From positions 16,931,562-16,995,561 of the forward strand of contig CP154956.1 of NCBI GenBank assembly GCA_039621445.1: a stretch of 64,000 nucleotides of DNA. The letters are read 5' to 3'. Below, in pieces: positions 53,801 through 64,000 of the stretch. Positions within the stretch are counted from its first letter, which is position 1, and every line of letters starts with the position of its first letter. Origin of the DNA: Euglena gracilis. Taxonomy: Eukaryota > Euglenida > Euglenophyceae > Euglenales. Both the position numbers and the translations under genes were made by a program. The notes beneath the pieces are model-generated. The model made no database searches, was not told the origin of the DNA, and worked only from the letters and a program-made list of their open reading frames with translations.

Positions 53801-56800
53801 GTGCTGACGTGCTGGCTGAACTGGCTTGGATACTACCGCCACCGGTAGTATCCACACACACACACACGGAGCCTCATTGGATCACACACCACAGACTACG
53901 TCAGGCAGCCGTCACGCAACTGATTTGTGTTTGTGGGCGCATTTGCGCAAATAAAAACAATTGTGTTTGTGGGCGAAAACGTAAAACGATGATGATAAAA
54001 TGACGTGTTTGTGGGCGCAAATGCGCGCACAAACTTATTTGGTGGTGTGCGCATTTGCGCAAATGCGCACATCAACAAAATTATGTTCATTTGCGCAAAT
54101 GCGCACACCAACATGTATTTTAACTTTCTATGTTAAAAGACACCAATGAGGACCATGACCCTACGAGGTTTTAAAACGTGATGGGGTGTTGGTGCGCGCA
54201 ATTGTGCAAATAAACATAATTACGTTTGTTTGCGCATTTGCGCAAATGCGCGCACAAACATTTAATAAACCGCTTCAAAATAATGTGTTTGTAGGAGCCT
54301 TAGAGCACACAAACAAAGCTGTGTTTATTTGCGCAAATGCGCACATCAACACACATCAGTTGTGCGATCGATCTCCTCGTCCGAGACAGCTGGCGAACGC
54401 AACTCCTCACGCCAACCAATGATTTGCACCACGTTAACGTGGTGATGAAATTTGTGGTGAGAGGTAGTGTGGAGTGTACACTGGAACACGGCATGTGACT
54501 GGCCAAAATTTGCCTGCCTTACGTGTGTACATTTGCACTGCTGTTACCCGGCCCACACGACCTGTTGTTTTGGCGTCATCTGTTTGGCAGTTAAACGTGA
54601 TGAATTGGTGACATGCAAACGGCCTGTGCCTGTTCGACACCTTTTCTGCAACAGGACTGCATTACAAGAAGACAAAATTTGGCACCTGAAAAGCCCGTGA
54701 CGTGTCTGGCCGTAATCCGTTTTATGGTTTTCTTTACCATTTTCCCTTGAAAAACGTAAAAAAACACCGGTTTTTGTGCATAATTTGGGGGGAGTGGGTC
54801 CCACCGCTTTGATGCACCCAATGCAGTGGTAAAGCTTCAACACTTCCTTGCACCCAAAGTAACGGGTGTTTGAGGGCCATCTCTCTCCGGCTGCTGGTTG
54901 CCATGCACTGGCACCACGTCATACCCCAGTCTCACGCCCCAGTTGCGGGGTATAACGTGGCCGCTTCGGTGTGTGTTGTTGCACCGGGGAGGTGGATGCC
55001 GGTCTGGTGGGTGCTGAAGCATCAGCAGCTGATGGGGCTGCAGCAGCGGAGCCGAGGCTGCAGGCCAGCGGCAGTGCCTTTGGGGCCCAAAAATTGGTGC
55101 CGATGGACATGTACCGTTACTGGGGGGCTGCGCACCCACCTTCAAGAGATCCTATGTCTCCATCTTTTGTGGGACCTGCCAATGGTCCAAAAACGGCACA
55201 ATAACACCATGTGCCGGAGGAGACGGTATGGCCATTTGCTTTCAACCCATTCAGAAGCAACTAAGGGTAGCTGTAAGAGGGCCAAATGCATCGTTTTCTA
55301 CTCCTCCATTAGTTGTTTATTTGCGCATTTGCGCACATCACGTTGTTTTGTGGGCGCAAATGCGCAAATAAACATAGTAAATTGTGCAGTTTCTTCATGT
55401 GGTTTATTTGCACATTTGCGCCCACAAAAAACGTGATGCGCACCAAATGCGCAAATAAACCACATCTGCTGCTGGTGTTTGACGGTTGTGTTTCTGTCAC
55501 ACCGTTCTTCGTTGTGTTTATTTGCGCAAATGCGCAAATAAACAAAGAGCATGTTTGTTTGCGCATTTGCGCAAATGCGCGCATAAAACATAATTTTTGT
55601 TTGTGCGCGCATTTGCGCCCATAAGCTTGCGCGTCGACAAATAATTTGACAAACCCACCAACTGGATGGCCCGTTGGTCTGCGCACTCACGGCTCCTTTG
55701 TCACACCGTTTATCAACGGCGTCAGTTCATAAATACCAAAGCCCAATCCTTGAAGGACATGTTTGTGTTTATTTGCGCAATTGCGCAAATAAACATGAAC
55801 GTGTTGGTGCGCGCATTTGCGCCCATAAACACAATTTTGCCCTTCCAGTGTTTGGCTCCTCCTGCAGGGTTCTTTGCCACACAGCTGGTTGTGCGCATCC
55901 CGGGTATAGGCCGGGTGGGAGACACCCGTCCCCTTCAGTCCCTGCGGACCTCATTTCTTCCCCCCTACGCATCCCTTGCCCAACACCCCGCACTCACCTT
56001 CCTTCCCCATCGTCCCTCCCGCCGGCTTGGTCACACCACACCCACACCCCCCGGCACCTCCTCCCCGCACTTTAACAAACAGCCCAAAGACACCACACCA
56101 AGGCGTCGCAAGCAACGCAATCCGGCAAACACCCAGGACGCACACCGCCGGCAGCTCGGACACACCCAGGGACACAGCCGAAAGAAGCAACAAGGGCAGT
56201 AAAGGTTCCGTTCCTGTGGTGCTTTTTTGCGTTTTTTTCAGTGTGGGCTGGCAAGGTCCCGGGGGTTTCGACGTACAAAGTCCATTTTCGGACCCCCCAA
56301 AAACACCATTTTTCGCCAAAGTCCCGGGGGTCACACCGCCAAAATCAGAATTTCGTTCATTTTTTGCACTCTCTTGTCAACGTGTTTTCAAACCCCCATG
56401 ACCTTCACAGCCGAAACAAAGAAGAATCAAAAAATTCGTAAATTTGCGCAAATGCACAAATAAAAAGAAAAAAGCTTAAATGCGAATTAGGCCGCCTAAG
56501 AGCATGTGTCAAGGAGGGGTGCAGTGCACCGTGTGGAATGGCAAACAGCAGGTAGCCTGAGGAGGGTGACGAGCCCTCCCCCACACACATCTGGTGTGGA
56601 TTTAAACACACCAACCCCGCCACTCTCTGAATGCAGAGTACACGCACACAACAAACATTCACCATCGTCCCCTCGTGCCCTGCTTCCAGCACAAGGCACA
56701 GAACCTCCCCTCCACTCTAACCGTAGAGACCACAATGCCCCCTTCCCACAACCACCCCCGGGAGCCACAATAATTGTCCAAAACTTCAGGAAAAGGCCGG

Positions 56801-57136
56801 GACGGGGAGGGGGGTGAATGCGCACCTGCGCATTCACTCGGCACCACAAAACAGGGGGGACAGCCACAGGTACAACGCCTTCACCTGACGAGGGTTCGTC
56901 CTCGTGAAACAGCGTTTCGTGTCGCACCTACTTCGGCAGACGGAGGTTTTCCCCCGGTCGACGGAGGTGCTGAACCGTCATTTTCAAAACGAAAAAAGTC
57001 GGTTTGCCCAGAAAAAAACCCAGGGATCGAAGGTAGTGGTACCCATTTTGGTACCAGGGGTTTCAGCTGACGGGTCGGCCGCCCCGTCAAGTGATGGCAA
57101 CAGACTTGGTCACAAAAGAATGCGCAGGTGCGCAAA
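50900..57136. repeat. Scattered GCGCACCTGCGC palindromes
   Basis: At least eleven copies of an interrupted palindrome AATGCGCA(C/G)...TGCGCATT with CACCTG or CAGGTG at its centre, for example at 51329-51345, 51365-51382, 51721-51739, 53087-53103, 53117-53132, 56817-56834 and 57119-57133, plus variants at 50901-50945, 51414-51428, 52818-52834 and 53213-53231. They lie 25 bp to several kb apart in otherwise unrelated sequence with no gene recognised. Confidence 0.8.
53570..55830. repeat. GCGCAAATGCGC palindrome field
   Basis: Dozens of GCGCAAATGCGC/GCGCATTTGCGC units, often framed by GTTTAT and ATAAAC. Perfect examples are the 24-bp palindrome at 54047-54070 and the 28-bp palindrome at 55767-55794; 55516-55543 has 12-bp arms around AAAT. 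Frames such as FICAFAQINK are translations of these units on either strand and are not proteins. Related units occur at 3880-4050 and 41400-41610. Confidence 0.85.
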
Positions 57137-57539
57137 AAACCACCAAAAATGAAAAGTGCATTCCCGGCCGTCTAAGATAATGGCATTCTCAGGCCGCTGG
57201 TGCCCTGGGCGTCGTCCGAACCCCCCCCCCCCCCCGGGAGGTCGAAAATATCCTACCTGCTTGCCTGCCCCCTCTTCCTGAAAAAGAAGCCTGCACAACC
57301 CACCCACCCACCCAGCCCAATCAACCGAACTGCGCACTGAGGTGCAAAAAGGGCCAGGGTGTGGAATGTGCACGACCCCGTGCAGCAGCATCATGTAGCC
57401 AGGCAGGTTGCGGGCAAAATGCCAGGCATTCCCGGTCAAACAGACAGTTTGGAAGGGGAGCAGAAGTAGCTCGGTGGGGACGATGTTGGCCAGGATGTCT
57501 GCGAGGAAATAGAAACTGGGAAATTAACAATAATGTGTA
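57137..57539. other. No gene recognised
   Basis: One poly-C tract near 57220. Frames up to about 109 codons without similarity. Confidence 0.4.
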
Positions 57540-58000
57540 TGCCCATCTATTAATACACCATTATTTTTTTTAATTATATTGTCATGCTAACGTTATTAAT
57601 ATAATAATAACCAATATTATGAGTATAATGACCTACACTTACCATAACATAATCATATTATTAGAATATATATTAATAATAAATATTATTAGAATACACT
57701 ATCCATACAATGATAATACATACATACATACATATATATATATATGTATGAACATACTATTGTATATTATAAGAATTACCATACTGATGATTATAATTAC
57801 AAATATTACTATTCTTCTTCTTCCTATTAATTATTACCATCACACCACCACCACCATGTATTATATATAAATATTTACAATATATTATAACAATTGCAAT
57901 ATGTAATTGCTTTATTACATGTGATAAAATGTATAAAAGTGTATAAAAATGTAATTTTTATTGTATATACCCAAGAAAAAACATGGGTAAACACCACACA
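57540..58000. repeat. AT-rich simple-sequence tract
   Basis: TAATAT/ATTATT-rich DNA with a (CATA)n(TA)n microsatellite at 57719-57750 and a CCACCACCACC run at 57844-57855. No coding signal. Composition is far below the GC of neighbouring regions. Confidence 0.8.
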
Positions 58001-58940
58001 TGAACGCAAAAAAATAAAACTGGTTGCATATAAATTTTCCCCGGGATGCACACTTTTTTTTGCCAGAGAGGACATAAAAACTTCGCCCACTCCGAGGAAT
58101 TTTTTTTTCATTGTGCAACTATATTCTGCAAATCTGTGTTTGATTAGTTTTTGGGGACATGCTGATTTTCAAAATATGAACTTTGTTGGCAGAAAATCCC
58201 GAAAATTGACAAAAAATTTGGTCTCAAGAAAAAAATCAGAGCCAAAAACGTGGAATTCTCTGTATGTATTGTTTCAAAAATATAATAACCTTTAGTTGTA
58301 AAAAATACATCCCCCCGAACAAAGCCCATGGCTGCAAGGGGCAATACATAAACTTGGGTGGGGTTATTATTCGGATTTTCGCGTCAAGTTATTTGGATTA
58401 AAATCCTGAGGGGGGGGCTATTAACTAGAGGGGGGCTTCGGGGGAGTATTAATTGGGGGGACTAACATACTTCTTCTTAGTCACCAACAAAGAAATTATG
58501 TCCCGACCAACAAACCTAACACACAGAACAGAAAAGAACAGAAAAATAAAATCAAAGGACAAAAAGAAACAAAAAACAAAAAGGAAAAAAAATATCAACA
58601 CTGCAAAATCCCACACCACGCTTGAGAATGGATTTGAAATGGGAGGGAGAGACAAATAATGCAATAAATGAGAAAAAGTCCCTATCTTTGTTACCAATAC
58701 CAGCTTTATTCACTCAGATGTCATCTTTTTAGAATCACATCCGGGCCACCGTAGACACCGTAGACACTGCCACAATTTGACTGATGTTTGACAGCAAACT
58801 TCACACTTGTGTCGCCTGTGGTGGGAGGACAGTGGGAGGCCTGCCCGAAATGGAATTGGGGTCGGAGGACAACATTTTCCGGAGGAAAATTTTGCCCCAA
58901 GTGGCCAAGAGGGACCAATTTTGTTGGCTAGATTACCATA
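58001..58940. other. No gene confirmed
   Basis: AT-rich with a lysine-rich plus frame (58498-58659) that is a composition artefact. Around 58730-58930 a frame with VACGGRTVGGLPEMELG is open but has no splice context. Confidence 0.4.
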
Positions 58941-59191
58941 CTAGAGATGGTTGGGTTGCATACGGGGGAGGCCGAGGCGCTTGACGAACGTCATCGTGAC
59001 GAGCGACAGGGCCGTCCCCAGCGTGGCCCCGCCCACGAACGCGGTGAAGGTCCGGGCCAGCTCCCAGTGCATGGCCGGCTCGCCCTCCGCCTCCTCCTCG
59101 TGGCACAGCTTGCGCTGGGCCACCTTGAAGGTCAACTCCGCCCCCGACACCACGTACTGCACTGTGGCATCGCCCACCGCGAACACCACCC
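58941..59191 (-). CDS. Terminal exon of an unrecognised membrane protein
   Basis: Minus strand: acceptor CCGTCCCTCCGGCAG (ends 59192), then two bases and 82 codons to a TAG at 58941-58943. It reads VVFAVGDATVQYVVSGAELT, FKVAQRKLCHEEEAEGEPAM, then HWELARTFTAFVGGATLGTA and LSLVTMTFVKRLGLP. Nearly every codon ends in G or C, the strongest coding bias in the window. FTAFVGGATLGTALSLVTM is a good C-terminal transmembrane helix followed by a basic tail. The protein family was not recognised; upstream exons were not located. Confidence 0.65.
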
Positions 59192-59583
59192 CTGCCGGAG
59201 GGACGGTGCGGGAATATTCGAGGTCGAAGCGCCATCCGGCAAAACCCTAAAAAAAAAGACCAAAGAGCCAGGGAACCAGAAAAAATTGCGTGGATTGCAT
59301 GAAAACGCAATCGAAAATGCCCCAACCCGATCGATGTGTACAATTGAGAAAACCAACCAAGGGTCACAAGCTGCGAAGTCAGGGGAATGAAGCCCAGCCT
59401 AAAGACCACAATTGCACAATCGAACAGGTTTGGTTTGGACGATCGTCACTGTAGAATTTCGTGATTTCATAGAGGAAAAAAACACCCAAAAACATTCCAA
59501 ACTGGAGGTACACCCGTACCCCTGCATTGCAATATCATTGTGAAACAGGCAGCGTCCACTTGTCATCACCGTTTTCGGAGCAG
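59192..59583. other. No gene recognised
   Basis: Upstream flank or intron of the minus-strand gene ending at 58941. No further exon was identified. Confidence 0.4.
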
Positions 59584-59714
59584 GGGCAGGGGGACACCGA
59601 AGACGATGGCATGGGTGGAGGTGGTGAGGGCCTCCGACCAGTCCTGCGAGACCATTCACATGGCCGCCCGCGGCCGATCCCGCACGGGCGTGGGGGCCTA
59701 TGGCTCAGCCATGT
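59584..59714 (+). CDS. Possible exon, unrecognised
   Basis: Acceptor CGTTTTCGGAGCAG (ends 59583) and donor GTGAAG at 59715. The frame reads GRGTPKTMAWVEVVRASDQS, then CETIHMAARGRSRTGVGAYG and SAM, GC-rich at third positions. It is on the strand opposite to its neighbours; if real, it belongs to a separate gene or a gene nested in an intron. Confidence 0.35.
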
Positions 59715-60328
59715 GTGAAGGGAGGGCCTGGGCCGAGGAGCGGGGTCCTCAGAGGAGACAGCCGACCAGAGAGTCCAGAGACCGGCCGCAGCACACTGAT
59801 GGAGCGCACTGATACCCCCCGCCTCCCTTTCGAAGCATCAAATATGCCGCTTGGGGGGGGAGTAGGGGCAAAATCTGATCAGGAGGCAAACGTTCAAACA
59901 CTGCTCTCGCAATGAACACATTTGTAACGCGAGGTTTCTGCCCCGGGAAACGGCATGTTTTGGTGGACTCAGTGGCAACAACATATGGACTTGAAAGAAC
60001 AACAATAGAACCGAAGATGTTTGAGGCTTTGTGTGGGGCAGGCTACCTACCATCTGTGACTGTGATTTGAATCTTTACTTGGAGAGAATGGGTGGGGGGA
60101 TTTGAGGAAACGTGGGTTTCCCAGTGCTGCAACCTGTATGAAACAACGGCCTTCCAGAAAACACACCACAAACAAAAAATTACGACAAACAAACATTACG
60201 ATCAAAAAAAACACGAAACTTTTTTTATATTTTTGATAAAATATGATTTTGGAAAAATTAATTTTGATAAAAATTTTATTTGGGAAAATTTTCAACTGGA
60301 AATAGTTTAATTTTAGCCATTTTTTTTG
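59715..60328. other. No gene recognised
   Basis: Ends in an AT-rich segment with AAAATTTTGATAAAA motifs (60225-60310). Confidence 0.4.
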
Positions 60329-60417
60329 AGTATGAAATTATGGAAATACTCACGGATTTTCTGTGAGACAGAAAATATGAAATTATGAAATAATCACGGA
60401 TTTTCTGTGAGACAGAT
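60329..60417. repeat. Tandem duplication of about 44 bp
   Basis: Two copies of TATGAAATTATGGAAATACT...CACGGATTTTCTGTGAGACAG. Each contains the hairpin CACGGATTTTCTGTG. The start codon of the small frame at 60447 follows 30 bp later. Confidence 0.85.
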
Positions 60418-60446
60418 TCTTTAACTTTCCTTCCTTTCTGTCGAAA

Positions 60447-60707
60447 ATGGATTCTCATTCTGTTCCACGTGTCGTTTTAAATGAGGTTGAGTCTGTCAAA
60501 CCGAAACCACATGTGTGGACGGATGCCTACACAAAGACAGTGACTGATTGGGCTCGCCACCATGGTATTCGTGGTGCCATCGATCGACATTTGCAAAACC
60601 GTTGGAAACCGACGGGGCGAGGAAAAACTTTGATAAAATTAGGGCATTTTATCAAAAATTTTGTTTATCGGAATTTTTGTTCGTGCTGCACTTCTTTGCA
60701 GCTGTAA
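60447..60707 (+). CDS. Small open frame, hypothetical
   Basis: An 86-codon frame from ATG at 60447. It reads MDSHSVPRVVLNEVESVKPK, then PHVWTDAYTKTVTDWARHHG and IRGAIDRHLQNRWKPTGRG, and ends in a Cys-rich tail. It has more even amino-acid use than the repeat-derived frames, and the segment WTDAYTKTVTDWARHHGIRG looks like an amphipathic folded region. It could be a first exon (the coding look fades after about 60625) or a small gene. It lies in the RCE1 3' flank on the opposite strand. No family recognised. Confidence 0.4.
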   Translation: MDSHSVPRVVLNEVESVKPKPHVWTDAYTKTVTDWARHHGIRGAIDRHLQNRWKPTGRGKTLIKLGHFIKNFVYRNFCSCCTSLQL

Positions 60708-60991
60708 TCGGCATTACTGTCGCCTGGTGACTTCCTTTCATGCGACTCCAGCAAGCACCTCAGTTTGGGGGGGGGTGAAAGCAATAGTCGGTTTCTAAAA
60801 AACCCTCCCCAATTCTCGGAGACTGATGGCTGTGTGAGCCTGCCACTTGCCCAATGATTGCAAGAACCATACAACCCGTCTGGTGTGTCCCCTGCATCGT
60901 TGGGCTGGTCCGAAGAGTGCCCCGCCGACGCAACGGCTGCTACGCAACTCGATGCGCTGCGCATGGTGATTGATAGGGGGGTCTGATAGGT

Positions 60992-61107
60992 TCACAGGTA
61001 ATAGAAAGAGTTGCAGAGCCGGCCAAGATCAACGGTCAACACGACGCCCCAGAACCCGGCGAGGCCCAAGACGTATGCCAGGCCAACAGGCACCGCGTAG
61101 GGCTCCC
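60992..61107 (-). CDS. RCE1: RCE1 homologue, last exon
   Basis: Minus strand: acceptor CTTGCTGTTCACAG (ends 61108), then EPYAVPVGLAYVLGLAGFWG, VVLTVDLGRLCNSFYYL and TGA at 60992-60994. The two leading bases complete the Gly codon begun at the end of the upstream exon (63247), so the junction is in phase. It forms the last transmembrane helix and short tail, as in eukaryotic RCE1 after the NYxG motif. RCE1 (CAAX prenyl protease 2) is an ER membrane endopeptidase that removes the last three residues of prenylated CAAX proteins. Confidence 0.7.
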
Positions 61108-63246
61108 CTGTGAACAGCAAGAAAATTGGGTGACGGAAGGGAGGGGGCACGAGGCCGGGGGAAAGGCCGCTGGCTGGTTGGACCCTCCCGTCAAGTTCGT
61201 TGTTTCAACCAACGATTCACCGGAGGACCAACAGGGGGAAATCCCACACACAGTTGCGTAAATAAAGAGAACTGAAACACACTCGAGGGGGCACGCACTG
61301 CGGTGAGTAACACTGCTATCAACGCAGGCGGAAGGGGAAATGACACCGTGACCATTTGGAACTTTTGGACCATTTTGGCTGGAAAAAGGCCCTTTTTGTA
61401 TAGAATGGCCGCCGTGTCAAATTCACTTTCCCTTCAGCCAGTGTTCTCAGGGGCTGCCACATGGTACTGTTCAAAGAAGGTGTCCAGTGCTGCTCCCCGC
61501 AGTGCTGCTCGCCCCCCTTCCGTGGGGCTGGGTTTGGCTTGCAATATGGAAGGGAACAGAAAAGGGAAAAATTCTGCCCTCACATGACCTCAATTAGTTT
61601 AGAACTCCTATTCTATTGGAGGGAAACTCTTTGAGGAACTAGATTCCACATTTCCCCCTGGTTTGCTTTGAGCTAAGTAAGTCGGCCAACAGGCAACCAG
61701 AACAGAGTCAGGGGACGTACATTTCCATACACTGGCTTGATTGTGGTTTCATGATTGTTGACACCAAACAGAAGAAAATGGCGGTAAGTTTTAAGGAGCA
61801 ACAACAGATAAATGTGGAAACTATGCATTTGAGGAAATTAGGAACTGCCAAACCAGGCCTGGAGTCTTTGACTCTTTGACTCAGAGAAAATTTTTGGACA
61901 GGTTAACCTTGGAAGATCGTTACATGTTTCATAAGGAAGACGTGTTTGTAGAGGGCAAAAGAAATCCATGCATTTTAGGGTCAAAACATTCACAGAAGCA
62001 GTGGAGCTGGCGGGGGGGGGGGGGACTGCTGTGTGGGGGGCGGCCGGTGTGTACAATGAGTGTGCACACACCACCATATGAGCTGGCAAAGGCTTGGGGG
62101 CTGGGGTTGGGGATGACCCACCAACTGGTCAGGTGCGGTGCCTCACTACTTACAGCCCCCACTGTAGGTTTCTGAAAACTTGCCCAACTGTGGGGCGGCC
62201 AGGCTTTGCTTTAAGACCTGGGGGGTCCACTAGCTAGCCAGTTTACCAGCCACTAGAAAAAATCCACTACCTAGACCCCTCCACCGCAGGGAAGTCCCGG
62301 GGTCCCCCCTCCTGACCGGAAAGCGATTTCCTGCGGCGCTGCTTGCCGAGGTGGAAATGGTATTTTTAATGGGTGTTTTGTGTGATTTTGTCCAAAAAAC
62401 TTCAAAAAATGCCAAAAATGGGCATTCAATTGCAAGTTTTTTTCCGGGAACAAAAAGGCGTTTCAGGCCAGTTACCGGGAAGAAATATCCAGCTAGTTAG
62501 CTTCCTTGCTGGCCCTGCTTGCGGACCCCCCCCCCACCAGTCCCCTTGCGGGTCCACTAGTATTCCATAGGCCAATTTTCATAGCCCCCCCCCCCCCGGG
62601 GGGGTACCAAACCCTTAGGAAGCCTGGTGGGGGCCGACCACCTCAAAGCCAAGAATCCTAATCTGGATAAAAGAAACCCAACCAGACCTTTTCAAAATAC
62701 ACCCCTTCCCCCTTGGGGACCCCCCCGGGGGGGAGGGGGTGTGCCCCCACCCACCGCGCCCGGCCCAGGGGGGGACACCCCAAAATTGGGGCATTTCCCA
62801 TAAAATTCTCGGCGTGGCTTCCGGCCCAGACTACCCCCCTCCCACCCCGGGAGGTCTTCCGAGTTACTCCCCCCCCGTCTAAGAACCGGAAAAGACGGGT
62901 AAGAACCTGGGGGGGGGGGAGGGGTGCTTGGGCAAGGCATAAAAATGCGACTAAAAAAATCTGGTTCTTCGCGCCAAAAAAAATCACCTTATTTTGATGG
63001 CCCACTGTTGTGCGTACAGGCATTTGGATGCAAAAATCAACAATACCCCACCAAATTAGGCTTCACAGGTTTCTAAAACCTCGAAATTCTTCGAGAATTT
63101 TTTCTTGAAAACGCGCACAAAAATTAGCCTCCTTGAGAAGAGCACCTTTACAAAGATGGGAGGGACTTGCACAACGGTGGTGCTTTGACAAAGGGGGGCA
63201 AACAGAAGCCTGTCCCCAGCTCAGGATCACACAGAGGGTGACACAC
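61108..63246. other. RCE1 intron
   Basis: The 2.1-kb intron holds the R-A element copy at 62225-62570, C/G tracts (62580-62930) and otherwise unassigned sequence. Open frames of up to about 120 codons are not conserved-looking. Confidence 0.6.
62225..62570 (+). repeat. Dispersed element R-A, copy 2
   Basis: Parallel to 3275-3640 over its length, including CTACCTAGACCC/CAGCTAGACCC, a TCCCGGGG...CCGGAAAG stretch, the GGCGCTGCTTGCCGAGG motif with GAGGTGGAAATG, the T-rich run and GCCCTGCTTGCGGACC ending GGTCCACTAG. Lies inside the RCE1 intron. Confidence 0.6.
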
Positions 63247-63380
63247 CCCGGAACGAGAGGTCGGGCGGGCCGAGGTAGTTGCAGTACATGTGGAGGAGGA
63301 AAGCAGCGGGCAGCGACGCCGTGGCCAGGTACACGAACCCGCAGTACAGCCCGAAGACGAAGGTCATCCCCAGCTGCCCC
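63247..63380 (-). CDS. RCE1: RCE1 homologue, penultimate exon
   Basis: Minus strand: acceptor GCGAGAGGGGTGCAG (ends 63381), then GQLGMTFVFGLYCGFVYLAT, ASLPAAFLLHMYCNYLGPPD and LSFR, donor GTGTGT at 63246. It matches the C-terminal core of RCE1/ABI proteases: a helix like FQFSYT..FGAYTAFLFIRT, then xxxxHSFCNYMG with the conserved catalytic-site His and Asn (here H-M-Y-C-N-Y-L-G). Phase 2 in, 1 out. The glutamate motif (EExxFR) must be in exons beyond 64000. Very high G/C third positions. Confidence 0.8.
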
Positions 63381-64000
63381 CTGCACCCCTCTCGCGACGC
63401 CGGCAAAAGGGTTACCGAAAAAAACCTGGGGGAAAATGCAGTTCCCAGCCAAAAATTGCTTGCTGCAATTTTTTTTTAAACGTCTGGTACTGGAGAAAAT
63501 TGATGATTCCACAAAAAAATGGACTAACGAGATGCGATGGACCACTGGAAAAAAATAAATAATGATTCAATATATAAGGTTTATTTTTTTCAATCCCAAT
63601 TCTTGCAAACGCAACGTGCTTGAAGGCTTGTGAATTGTGTGTGTGTGTGTGTGTGTGTATGTGCACACAGGCGCGCACATTTGTGTGTGTGTGTGTGTGT
63701 GGGTGGGTGGGTGGGTGGGTGTATGGGTGAGGGGGTGGTCTATGTGCAGGTGTGTGATGCATGTGGATGCGTGCGTTCATTAACATGCCTTGGTCACCTC
63801 TTCTTTTGCCTTAAACCTCTGAAGATCTTCTTTAGCATTGGCTGGAGAGGGCTTGCTTACTTCGCCTCGCCAGAGAGAAGAAAGGGCACAGCCCCGGGGT
63901 TGCCTGGCTGGAATGGCGGCGCTGGGCCAATGACAAGGGGGCCGCAGCCGGAACACTACTGGCGGCCACGCCCGCTGCCAGGGGATTCCCTCCCGGCCAT
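63381..64000. other. Upstream RCE1 intron, no exon seen
   Basis: No segment encoding the EExxFR or the first catalytic-His helix of RCE1 was found up to the window edge. 63830-64000 is GC-rich and open on the minus strand but without similarity to the family. Confidence 0.5.
63637..63722. repeat. (TG)n and (GGGT)n microsatellites
   Basis: Two GT dinucleotide runs (63639-63658 and 63680-63699) interrupted by a GCGCGC-containing spacer, then about five GGGT units to 63720. Confidence 0.9.

Noticed and set aside
53800-55800. Frames such as FICAFAQINK and LFAHLRPQNN on both strands
   Set aside because: Translations of the GCGCAAATGCGC palindromes in either orientation; the amino-acid repeats follow the DNA repeat exactly.
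58498-58659. Lysine-rich plus-strand frame as a small basic protein
   Set aside because: A-rich DNA gives K/N/T codons by composition alone; no start context or homology.

Overview
The window is nuclear DNA from an unidentified eukaryote, probably a large-genome unicellular alga or other protist. There are no operons, no ribosome-binding sites and no long intact genes. Instead there are short GC-rich exons with GT...AG borders, separated by kilobases of repeat-laden DNA, long poly-C/poly-G tracts, and a large block of decayed retroelements. No rRNA or tRNA gene was found. Assignment to a lineage would be a guess; the interstitial CCCTAAA-like repeat only hints at a plant-type telomere.

Layout. 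1-17.7 kb: plus-strand exons, including a FYVE zinc finger split over about 3.8 kb (1.2 and 5.2 kb), a phase-compatible exon at 6.4 kb, and further candidate exons at 7.4, 13.7-14.1, 16.5 and 17.5 kb, set among dispersed repeats, fold-back elements and minisatellites. 19.5-38.6 kb: a cluster of DIRS-like retrotransposons (gag-like, reverse transcriptase, RNase H and a tyrosine recombinase instead of a DDE integrase). Four copies are on the minus strand and one truncated copy is on the plus strand, with smaller fragments alongside. All are broken by frameshifts and stops. The copies are bordered by, and contain internally, a 35-bp terminal repeat that exists in two forms. 38.6-44 kb: repeats and unassigned sequence. 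44.3-50.3 kb: a phase-consistent set of minus-strand exons of an unrecognised gene. 50.7-57.2 kb: a field of GCGCA-based palindromes. 57.5-58 kb: AT-rich simple sequence. 58.9-64 kb: the terminal exon of another unrecognised minus-strand gene, then the last two exons of a CAAX prenyl protease 2 (RCE1) homologue whose 5' exons lie beyond the window.

What fits together: two host functions can be named, a phosphoinositide-binding FYVE protein and an ER-membrane prenyl-protein protease. They have no obvious functional link; they are simply genomic neighbours. The mobile fraction is the most informative part. It contains a DIRS-like lineage with recognisable R, HxxR, W and Y recombinase residues, a second more diverged lineage, tail-to-tail and partial-duplication rearrangements that meet at the terminal-repeat modules, and several families of non-coding elements with C/G-tract ends. 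Exon calls rest on reading frame, codon third-position GC and splice consensus only; all except FYVE and RCE1 should be treated as hypotheses.
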